NCBI RefSeq assembly: GCF_013386165.1
Contig: NZ_JACAOS010000018.1
Location: 595,382 to 659,381 of the forward strand
Direction of reading: 5' to 3'
Source of the DNA: Pseudomonas gingeri
Lineage (GTDB): Bacteria > Pseudomonadota > Gammaproteobacteria > Pseudomonadales > Pseudomonadaceae
Length of the DNA: 64,000 bases
The position numbers were made by a program, and so were the translations under genes. Under the pieces are notes generated by a model. That model was not told where the DNA came from, made no database searches, and saw nothing but the letters and a program-made list of their open reading frames with translations. Positions 33,171 through 41,300 of this stretch are shown piece by piece. Positions within the stretch are counted from its first letter, which is position 1, and each line of letters begins with the position of its first letter.

Positions 33171-34097
33171 ATGTCCAAGTCCATCGTTGCCGCGTTGCAA
33201 ATCGGTTCCCTGCCGGGCGGCAAGGGCGACACCCTGGAACAGATCCTCAGTTATGAGCGCGCGATCATCGAGTCCGGCGCCTGCCTGGTGGTGATGCCCG
33301 AAGCCCTGCTGGGGGGTTATCCCAAGGGCGAAACCTTCGGAACCCAACTGGGTTATCGGCTGCCCGAGGGGCGTGAGGCCTTCGCCCGTTATCACGCCAA
33401 TGCCATCGATGTGCCGGGCGCCGAGACCGAAGCCCTGGCGCAGTTGTCCGCCCGCACCGGGGCGAGCCTGGTGCTCGGGGTCATCGAGCGCGCGGGGGCT
33501 ACCTTGTATTGCACGGTGTTGTTCTTCGAGCCCCGCGGCGGGCTGCTGGCCAAGCACCGCAAGCTGATGCCCACCGGCACCGAGCGGCTGATCTGGGGCA
33601 AGGGCGATGGCTCGACGCTGCCGGTGGTGGAAGGCCTGGCCGGGCGTATCGGCGCGGCGGTCTGCTGGGAAAACTATATGCCGCTGCTGCGCACCGCCAT
33701 GTATGCCAAGGGGGTTGAGGTCTGGTGCGCGCCGACGGTGGATGAGCGCGAGATGTGGCAGGTGACGATGCGCCATATCGCCTGTGAAGGCCGCTGTTTT
33801 GTGATCAGCGCCTGCCAGGTTCAAGCTTCACCGCAGGCACTGGGTGTCGAAGTGCTCAACTGGCCTGCGGAACGTCCGTTGATCAATGGCGGCAGTCTGA
33901 TTGTCGGGCCCATGGGCGATGTACTGGCCGGGCCGTTGGTGGGCGAGGCCGGCCTGCTGACCGCGCAGATCGACACCGAACAACTGGTCCGCGCCCGTTA
34001 TGATTTCGACGTCACTGGCCACTATGCCCGCCCGGACGTGTTCGAGTTGCAGGTCGATGAGCGGGCCAAGCCCGGGGTGCGTTTTATCCAGGATTGA
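33171..34097 (+). CDS. Nitrilase-family carbon-nitrogen hydrolase
   Basis: 308-aa hydrolase with the full nitrilase triad: Glu44 (VVMPEALLGGYPKG), Lys131 (KHRKLMPTGTERLIW) and Cys165 (AAVCWENYMPLLR). The CWENYMP context is that of true nitrilases (R-CN to acid plus ammonia) rather than amidases, which usually have other residues after Cys. It is a little shorter than characterised arylacetonitrilases, so substrate class is open. Monocistronic, 230 bp after the divergently oriented fecR-like gene. Confidence 0.88.
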   Translation: MSKSIVAALQIGSLPGGKGDTLEQILSYERAIIESGACLVVMPEALLGGYPKGETFGTQLGYRLPEGREAFARYHANAIDVPGAETEALAQLSARTGASLVLGVIERAGATLYCTVLFFEPRGGLLAKHRKLMPTGTERLIWGKGDGSTLPVVEGLAGRIGAAVCWENYMPLLRTAMYAKGVEVWCAPTVDEREMWQVTMRHIACEGRCFVISACQVQASPQALGVEVLNWPAERPLINGGSLIVGPMGDVLAGPLVGEAGLLTAQIDTEQLVRARYDFDVTGHYARPDVFELQVDERAKPGVRFIQD

Positions 34098-34269
34098 TCT
34101 GCGCTGCCGTTGCCACTCCTCGCTCCCTTGTCGAGTGGTACGGTATTTTGACTGTTCAAGTTGCAGTCGACGTTATATTGACGGTCCACCACAGTTATCT
34201 ACACTTGAATATCACCTGCTACAGCATTTTTCGCAGTCCGTTAGTTTTTCCACGTTAAGGAGAAGACAA

Positions 34270-35043
34270 ATGGCTCGCTCGGAAAAATGGTGGTGGGGTT
34301 TACCGTTACTCGCTGTGCTGTGGTTGGCTGCTTTCTGGATAACAACGCCTGAAGTCGAACAGGATTTACAGACCCGCGTGGGGAGTGCAATCGATAGTGC
34401 TTCCGTTGCTGTCGCTGGGCGTGACGTGACCCTGCCCAATGCAACATCAAACATCCGTGACACGGCGACTCAAACCTATGGTGTCCGGCAGGTTGTCGGC
34501 ACCCTGGGTGACCTGCCCGTGGCACCGGCCGATAAGGAAATGGGGAGTCCTCCCGAAGTTGTCCCCCCGGTGCCGGCCGTACCGCCGACAAGCGCTGTTG
34601 ATGCGTCCCCGGCCCCTCCACAAAGTTCGACTGCTGTTGTTGACGCCAAGGCCTGTGAACAACAGTTCGCCACGGCGCTGAATCAATACAAGGTGCTCTT
34701 CGACACGGCCCAGGACATCTTGTCACCGGCTTCGCAAACGGCGCTGGATGCGCTGGTGGCCACTGCGAAACAGTGTCCCGACGAGCAGATCGAAGTGGAT
34801 GGCTATACCGACAACACCGGTAATTCGGCTTTCAACCTGGGACTTTCCAAACGCCGGGCCGAAGCCGTGGCCTCTTATCTGGCAAAACATGGCGTCACCC
34901 CGGAACACCTGAAAGCTGCGGGATTTGGCGAGGCTAATCCGGTGGCGCCCAACGATACGCCGCAAGGTCAGGCACAAAATCGTCGGATAGAAATAAAGGT
35001 TACGGATGACCAGGCCATGACCGCCCCGACTGACGCTAAATAA
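34270..35043 (+). CDS. OmpA-family peptidoglycan-binding protein
   Basis: 257 aa. One N-terminal membrane helix (WWWGLPLLAVLWLAAFWITT), a linker with a Pro/Ala-rich stretch (about residues 95-125) and a C-terminal OmpA domain (about 140-245: VLFDTAQDILSPASQTALDAL, VDGYTDNTGNSAFNLGLSKRRAEAV, AGFGEANPVAPNDTPQGQAQNRRIEI). This is an inner-membrane-anchored, peptidoglycan-binding layout. Start 34270 has AAGGAG 8 bases upstream. It forms a two-gene unit with the HhH-containing membrane protein 15 bp downstream. Confidence 0.85.
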   Translation: MARSEKWWWGLPLLAVLWLAAFWITTPEVEQDLQTRVGSAIDSASVAVAGRDVTLPNATSNIRDTATQTYGVRQVVGTLGDLPVAPADKEMGSPPEVVPPVPAVPPTSAVDASPAPPQSSTAVVDAKACEQQFATALNQYKVLFDTAQDILSPASQTALDALVATAKQCPDEQIEVDGYTDNTGNSAFNLGLSKRRAEAVASYLAKHGVTPEHLKAAGFGEANPVAPNDTPQGQAQNRRIEIKVTDDQAMTAPTDAK

Positions 35044-35058
35044 CCAGGAGACATCATC

Positions 35059-35700
35059 ATGAGTTATTTACTTGAACAGTATTGGGGCTGGATGCTGGTG
35101 GCCGGGGTTCTCGGCTTGCTGGTGGGCTGGATCGTCACTCGGACCGAACGCCAAGCCAACTGGATTGCCGGTTGGTTGCACGCGGCCTTGTGGATCTTTG
35201 CCTTTGGCGTGGTGCTGGCGGTACTCAAGTTGTTACCGGGGCGGACCGGGTTGTGGCTGGAAACGGCTTTGCTGTTGTTTGTGGCTTACCTGATCGGTTG
35301 CTGGCTCAGTGCCTGGATTCGCACCCTGCTGGCGGCCGATGCCGCGACCAGTACTGCGGGGGCGAGGCCTGGAACCCGGGCGGCGGAAATTGATGCTGCT
35401 GGCGTTGGCAGCCGTCCGCTGATCATGGAAAAACCCACGGGCGCGCTCGATAACCTGAAGTTGATTTCAGGGGTGGGCCATAAAAATGAAGCCGTGCTGC
35501 ACGAGCTGGGTATTTACCGATTTTCCCAGATTGCCCAATGGACGGAGCCGCAAGTGCACTGGATAGAGCATTACTTCAGTTTTCCCGGACGGGTCGAGCG
35601 TGAGGATTGGCGAGGTCAGGCGCGGACACTGGCGCAGGGTATCGAGACCGAGTTTGCCAAGCGGGTGAGAAGGGGCGAGGTCGATACCTCTGAAGACTGA
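35059..35700 (+). CDS. Membrane protein with cytoplasmic helix-hairpin-helix domain
   Basis: 213 aa with three hydrophobic helices in the first 100 residues (MLVAGVLGLLVGWIVT, AALWIFAFGVVLAVLKLL, TALLLFVAYLIGCWLSAWI) and a C-terminal domain DNLKLISGVGHKNEAVLHELGIYRFSQIAQWT. The GVG hairpin-helix resembles the HhH modules found at the ends of some NADH dehydrogenase and ribosomal proteins. Cotranscribed with the OmpA-like gene upstream. Function unknown; the pair may form an envelope complex. Confidence 0.78.
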   Translation: MSYLLEQYWGWMLVAGVLGLLVGWIVTRTERQANWIAGWLHAALWIFAFGVVLAVLKLLPGRTGLWLETALLLFVAYLIGCWLSAWIRTLLAADAATSTAGARPGTRAAEIDAAGVGSRPLIMEKPTGALDNLKLISGVGHKNEAVLHELGIYRFSQIAQWTEPQVHWIEHYFSFPGRVEREDWRGQARTLAQGIETEFAKRVRRGEVDTSED

Positions 35701-35706
35701 TCTCCC

Positions 35707-35808
35707 TTGTAGGAGCGAGCTTGCTCGCGATGGTAGCCCAGACACCGCAGGGCATCAGTAACCACGCGTTATCGTTAACGCCCATCGCGAGCAAGCTCGC
35801 TCCTACAA
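35707..35808. repeat. REPIN (GCGAGCTTGCTCGC type)
   Basis: Inverted ends TTGTAGGAGCGAGCTTGCTC and GAGCAAGCTCGCTCCTACAA; inner GCGTTATCGTTAACGCCCAT almost matches the REPIN at 15097-15197. Confidence 0.9.
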
Positions 35809-35939
35809 GGGTAGGGCGAGCCCGGGCTATTGGGTCAAACGGCTTTTTCGGGCAGGCGCCAGACGGCTGCGCTCCTGACAATTTCTGACAGGGGGCTTTG
35901 CTAAGCTGCGCTCCTTCATCCAGCCAGAGGTCGTCCATC

Positions 35940-36659
35940 GTGTCCCGTACTTCGCGTCTACTGACCTTGCTCCAGGTATTGCGCGCCAAAAGCCGTCCGA
36001 CCACCGCGGCGGCCCTGGCCAGCGAGCTGGAGATTTCCGAGCGCACGGTCTATCGCGATATCGCCGAGCTGACCGCCCTCGGCGCGCCGATCCAGGGCGA
36101 GGCGGGGATCGGTTATGTGCTGCGCAGCGGCCTGTTCCTGCCGCCGCTGATGCTCAATGCCGACGAGACCGAAGCCATCGTGCTGGGCTTGCAGTATGTC
36201 GACCAGCGCGGCGACGAGGTCTTGAGCAAGGCGGCCTGCGATGCCTTGGCGAAGATCACCGCAGTGCTGGCACCGACCGCCCAGGAGGCCCTGCGCAATC
36301 CGACCATGCTGGCCTGGACCCCGTGCGGACGGTTTCCGGACAACGTCGTGCCATTGACGGTGGTGCGCGAGGCGATCCGCAACCAGCACAAGCTGCATAT
36401 CGATTATGCCGACGTCAACCAGACGCCCAGCCAGCGCCTGATCTGGCCGCTGGCCCTGGGTTTCCTCAACGAGGTGCGGGTGATCGCCGCCTGGTGCGAA
36501 CTGCGTGGCGACTACCGGACCTTCCGTACCGACCGTATCGCGGCGGCGAGCGCACCGGGCGAATGTTATCCGGGACACCGTAGCGCCTTGTTGCGTGACT
36601 GGCTCAAGCGCTGTCATGAGGATGAACAGACCGAGGGTTTCACTCCTGACAGGAATTGA
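35940..36659 (+). CDS. YafY-type HTH/WYL transcriptional regulator
   Basis: 239-aa DeoR-type regulator: N-terminal HTH (SRLLTLLQVLRAKSRPTTAAALASELEISERTVYRDIAELTALG) and a C-terminal WYL-like ligand-binding domain (VVREAIRNQHKLHIDYADVNQ ... RLIWPLALGFLNEVRVIAAWCELRGDYRTFRTDRI). Start is GTG 35940 (MSRTSRLL), with GAGG about 9 bases upstream. It is followed 54 bp later by a SnoaL-like gene on the same strand that it may control or accompany. Confidence 0.87.
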   Translation: MSRTSRLLTLLQVLRAKSRPTTAAALASELEISERTVYRDIAELTALGAPIQGEAGIGYVLRSGLFLPPLMLNADETEAIVLGLQYVDQRGDEVLSKAACDALAKITAVLAPTAQEALRNPTMLAWTPCGRFPDNVVPLTVVREAIRNQHKLHIDYADVNQTPSQRLIWPLALGFLNEVRVIAAWCELRGDYRTFRTDRIAAASAPGECYPGHRSALLRDWLKRCHEDEQTEGFTPDRN

Positions 36660-36713
36660 CGCGGGCCTGGCCTAGGATGGCGACACTCCAACCAGCAAGG
36701 AGCTGTACACAGC

Positions 36714-37049
36714 ATGAACACCCAATCTCTGGCCCCGGCCATCGAGGCCTATATCAACGCCGCCAATGCCCGCGACAGTTCGGCGGTCGACAGTTTTTTC
36801 GCCGAGGACGCCAATGTCTTCGACGAAGGCCATCACCGCATCGGCACCCTGGCCATCGCCCAGTGGATGGATGAAACCGCGCGTAAATACCAGCCCCGGG
36901 TCGAAGTCCTGGACGTGGCGCAACGCACCGGCAAGGTGCTGGTCAAGCAACTGGTCTCGGGGACTTTTCCCGGCGGCTCGGTGGAGTTGCGCTACGTGTT
37001 CCGGCTCAACGAGCAGGGCAAGATCGCCCGGCTGGATATTTCCCTCTAG
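36714..37049 (+). CDS. SnoaL-like / NTF2-fold protein
   Basis: 111-aa single-domain protein of the NTF2-like cone fold: AIEAYINAANARDSSAVDSFFAEDANVFDEGHHRIGTLAIAQWM at the N-terminus and a beta-rich half ending VFRLNEQGKIARLDISL. Such proteins bind or isomerise small hydrophobic molecules; the substrate is unknown. Downstream of the WYL regulator. Confidence 0.8.
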   Translation: MNTQSLAPAIEAYINAANARDSSAVDSFFAEDANVFDEGHHRIGTLAIAQWMDETARKYQPRVEVLDVAQRTGKVLVKQLVSGTFPGGSVELRYVFRLNEQGKIARLDISL

Positions 37050-37098
37050 GACAAGCTGGCATACTGCACGCCCCCCGGTTGCGAGCCTGCGCCACGCC

Positions 37099-38211
37099 AT
37101 GACTGTCGATTCTCCCTTGAGTGCCTACCGCGCTGCCGTCGAGCAGCGCGGCTTTCTCCATGACCAGGCCCAATGGCAGGCGGTGCAGGCCTTGCAGCGT
37201 TGCCACGAGGCGTTGCACCAGGGCCAGGTACCACAAGGCGTTTACCTCTGGGGGCCGGTCGGGCGCGGCAAGACCTGGCTGATGGACCAGTTCCACCAGA
37301 CCTTGCGGGTGCCGTCGCGGCGCCAGCACTTCCATCACTTCATGGGCTGGGTCCACCAGCGCTCGTTCCAGCTCAGCGGTATCGCCGACCCGCTGCGGGC
37401 CCTGGCCCGTGAGTTGGCGAGGGAAGTCCGGGTGCTGTGTTTCGATGAACTGTTCGTCAACGATATCGGCGATGCGATCATCCTCGGGCGCTTGTTCCAG
37501 GTGATGTTCGACGAAGGCGTGGTGATCGTCGCCACCTCCAACCAGCCACCCCGACAGCTCTATGCCGATGGTTTCAATCGCGAGCGTTTTTTGCCGGCGA
37601 TTGCCGCGATCGAGCAGCATATGGACGTGGTGGATGTCGATGGCGGCGAGGATCATCGTCTGCATCCGGGGGCCACGGTGCAGCGTTACTGGGTCGAGCC
37701 CGAGGGGCCGTCGACGCTGCTGGCCGAGGCGTTCAAGGCCCTGGCGGCCGGGCAGCCGGTTTCCGCCGAACCAGTTGCCATGGGCTATCGGACCCTGGCG
37801 GTGGTGCAGGCCTCGCCGACGCTGCTCTGGTGCCGCTATGCCGAGCTGTGCGAGCAGCCCCTGGCGGCCATGGACTTTATGGCGTTGTGTGATCGATACA
37901 CGGCGATTTTCTTGAGTGAGGTGCCCAACCTCAGTGCGCGCCAGCGTCCCGGGCGAATTGCCCGTGGCACCGAGGACGCGGCGCGGCGCGTCGATGCCGG
38001 GGACCGCGAACTGCCGCAGTTGTCGGTGCACGACGACAGCGTCCGGCGCTTCATTGCCCTGGTGGATGAGTGCTACGACCGCAAGGTGCCGCTGTACATC
38101 GCCGCACAAGTGCCGCTGGATGAGCTGTACACCGAAGGTTACCTGGCGTTCCCGTTTCGTCGCACCCTCAGCCGTTTGCACGAAATGCAATTGCAGCGCT
38201 TCGGCCAGTGA
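37099..38211 (+). CDS. zapE: ZapE/AFG1-family cell-division ATPase
   Basis: 370-aa AFG1-like P-loop ATPase. Walker A is YLWGPVGRGKTWLMDQF (about residues 47-63), Walker B VLCFDELFVNDIGDAIIL, and the sensor segment VVIVATSNQPPRQLYADG. HFMGWVHQRSF is a typical family motif. E. coli ZapE is a Z-ring-associated ATPase. This copy lies alone, away from the usual rpsI-rplM/petABC neighbourhood, so it may be a second paralog. Start ATG 37099 chosen on N-terminal similarity. Confidence 0.85.
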   Translation: MTVDSPLSAYRAAVEQRGFLHDQAQWQAVQALQRCHEALHQGQVPQGVYLWGPVGRGKTWLMDQFHQTLRVPSRRQHFHHFMGWVHQRSFQLSGIADPLRALARELAREVRVLCFDELFVNDIGDAIILGRLFQVMFDEGVVIVATSNQPPRQLYADGFNRERFLPAIAAIEQHMDVVDVDGGEDHRLHPGATVQRYWVEPEGPSTLLAEAFKALAAGQPVSAEPVAMGYRTLAVVQASPTLLWCRYAELCEQPLAAMDFMALCDRYTAIFLSEVPNLSARQRPGRIARGTEDAARRVDAGDRELPQLSVHDDSVRRFIALVDECYDRKVPLYIAAQVPLDELYTEGYLAFPFRRTLSRLHEMQLQRFGQ

Positions 38212-38230
38212 TGGGCTTTACGCAATAAGG

Positions 38231-38246
38231 CCTATCCCGCTACCGC
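38231..38246 (+). repeat. 16-bp sequence repeated upstream of both giant paralogs (copy 1)
   Basis: CCTATCCCGCTACCGC, 104 bp upstream of the first giant gene. An identical copy lies at 43203-43218 upstream of the second. Confidence 0.7.
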
Positions 38247-38349
38247 ACACGACACCTGTCCCAAGGGTTGAATCCTCCGGGAGTCGTGGCCGGCGAACCG
38301 ATGCGCCAGGTAACGACTCGTTCCTATCATTCGAACGAGGACGTCAACC

Positions 38350-41300
38350 ATGTCAACGCAGTCGCCGGTTGCGGACAGTCAAGCAATGGACCCGACTTCG
38401 GTCGCCAAAGCACTGTTCGCCGACCCTCCCACCTTGCTCTCGGTCGCCACGCCGCTGGTCCAGGGTGTGCTGGACGAGCACTATGCCGATTTTGAGCTGT
38501 CGGCCGAGCGGGTGCGCCTCGCCGTGCCCTATTGGGTCTTGGCCGAGGGCATCGACGGCGCCCCGGCCGGGCATCGTTATTACAGCCTCGGTGAGGTCAT
38601 GCTCGAACGCTTCGCCCTGCGGGTTCCGGTCTGGGGGGCGTCCAGGAGCTTACGCCTGGAGACCCATAACCTGCTCTGGCGCGAGCAGCCACCGGCAGCG
38701 GCGAAACCCCTGGCGATCGATCTCGACGGGCTGCTCAAACGACTGGACCAGGCGGCGCGGTCACGGCTGCTGGAGGACCTGAAACAGCAACTGATCGAGC
38801 GTTGGAATCAATCGCCGCAAGGGCACGGGCCGAGCCGCTGGGCGCGGCTGTCGGCAGCCATCGGACGCTTGCTCGTGCCGGGGCTGACACCTGGCCGGGG
38901 AGGGCTTCCCGACCTGAGTCGCCTGCCCTTTTATATGGGCTACGCCCCTGACGATAGCCACGGCGAAAGCCCAACCCCGGATATTCGTGCCTTCGAGACC
39001 CGGGTCTTCAGCGTGGATGCCCAGGGACGACGCTACCCGGAGTTGTTTCCGGTGATCGACTTCTGGCGCTATGGGGAAAATCTGCAGCCATTGCCCTATC
39101 CGCTCTATTTTCATCCGGCCGAGGGTGGCCTGCGTCCGGGCAAGCTGGACAGCGCCGAACTGGTCGCGATGCTGATCGGCAGCCGCACCGCCGGGCGCAG
39201 TCTGGAAATAAGAGAGTCGCTGGTCTGGCGTTGGAATGAGCCCGCCGAAGTCATCGGTGACAGCCTGGCAAAAGGCTTGCTCGAATATCAATTGCAGGCG
39301 CTGAGCGCGACGCCTCCGGGTGACTGGCAGGCCAGGGCTCATCTTCAACGTTGGGTGGACGACATTACCGATCCGGGCAAATGGTTCGCCGTGCCCGCGA
39401 GGACCTACGATGCCGGGCGTTTCCAGGTGCTCAGGCCAGAGCGCTGCGGTCCGGCGGCCCTGAGCTTGACCAGCGAATCGCTGCCGGACTGGCTGCTGGG
39501 GGCGTCGCCTGCCGATCGTTCAAGCTACAGCGTGCTGCTTCGCGAACTGGCGCGCCAGCAGTGTGAGTCCGCAGGCCGGCACTTCCTCGAAGACATCGGT
39601 ACCCTTGATGAGTTTGCCACACGGCGATTGCAGGAACTGATGCGTCAGGATCAGCCTGCGGTTGCCGCCATCGACCCGAATGCAATCAAGCTCAATCTCG
39701 ACAAACTCGATTACAGCGCCACCCAGACCCTTGACCCGCAACAGGCGCAGGTCACGGTCGCGGTCGACATGACCCTGGTGGAACTGGCATTGGCCAACCT
39801 GGGCGGCATGCGCCATACCGGCATGCGCATTCGCATCGAGACACGCGGGTTGGCGCAGCCCGTGCCGGACTGGATGAACCCGGATTACCTGCGTGGCCTG
39901 GTGACCCGTGCCGATATCGGCCAGGCCTACCCGGACCTGCTCAAGGCGCGACTGATCAGCGATGTCACCGAGGCCCGGCGGCGCGAGGCCTTGTTCGTCG
40001 CGCTGTGGCGGGTGCGCCTGCCGCTCCAGGCCCTGGAGTTGAAGATCAAGGGTGAGTCGGGGTTCAGTGTCGAGGGTTTTCGTTATGTGCAGGCGATGGT
40101 CCAGCCGCCGGGCCCCGGTCGCTTGGTCGATGGCGTGGAAATCGTCCTGTGGCCCCTGGCGTTCAAGGCCAAAGCCGACTGGCGGGCTGACGAGGTGCAG
40201 GCGATGTTTGTGATCGGCCCACGGGATCGGGACCTGGGACCGTTGATTCTGTTGCGCCCGTTGTTCCTGCAACAGCCGCTGCGCCAATTCGCCACCCGCG
40301 AGGCCCTGTTCTCGGCGATCCGCGAGCCCGGCGATCTACAGCGCAGCGTCTTGACCTGGATGAGCGAAACGGCGCGTCGGCGCTATGACCATGGCGGCTT
40401 CGACGAGCCGCATATCGAACAATTCCTGGGCGGCGACGAGTTCGCCCCGGCACCGACCCGGTCCGGCCCGGCGACGCTCGCCGAGCGCATTGTCGAGGGT
40501 GACTATCTGCCGGCGATCTTCGCCGCCATGGTCAGGGCCCAGGTCGAGCAGGCCGACCGACAGTCGGTGTCGAATGCCGAGCAGCGCTGGGCGGACTGGA
40601 AGGAAGGCGCCTGGCGGGTGCTGCTGGGCATCACCCAACTGCCGTTTGCCGGGCTCCTGCCCTATGTCGGACGCCTGGTGGAAGTGCTCGGCTGGCTGGT
40701 GGTCCTGAAGATCGGCCATGACGATCTGCGGGCGCTGGACAGCGACAATCGCTTGGAACAGTCGTCGGGGGCGGCGGACCTGCTGTTCAACCTCGCGGCC
40801 CTGCTGCTGCACTATCGCGCCGATTCTCCTTCGGGGGAAACCGCGGTCCCGTCGTTGCGTCCGCCGGAACCGTTACCGCCGGCGACGGCATTGCCTGCGC
40901 CGATCATCGCCCATACGCCTGATCTGCCCCGTATCGAGCTGAGTGCGTGGTCGATGTCCGGTTGGCCAGTGCCTGAGGCGCTGATGAAGCGTGTGCGGCC
41001 TTATCGTCTGCGCGCGTTCGACCAGCCTGCATCGGCCTTGGCTGGACTGGGCCGGGTGGCGGCCTCGGGCCCGGCCCGGGGATTGGTCCATATCAAGGAG
41101 GCGGGCAAGGGCAAATGGTGTGCCTTGCTCCAGGGCGATCTTTACGAGGTGGCCTGGGAAGCCGAGGCCGACGGCGTGCGCATCGTCGACGAGCAAGGCA
41201 ATGCCGGCCCCTGGGTGCGCGGCGACGAGCAGGGGCGCTGGAGCCTGGATATGCGTTTGCGCGGCGGCAGTCCGCCCAAGCGGGTTCAGGCCCGTGGATC

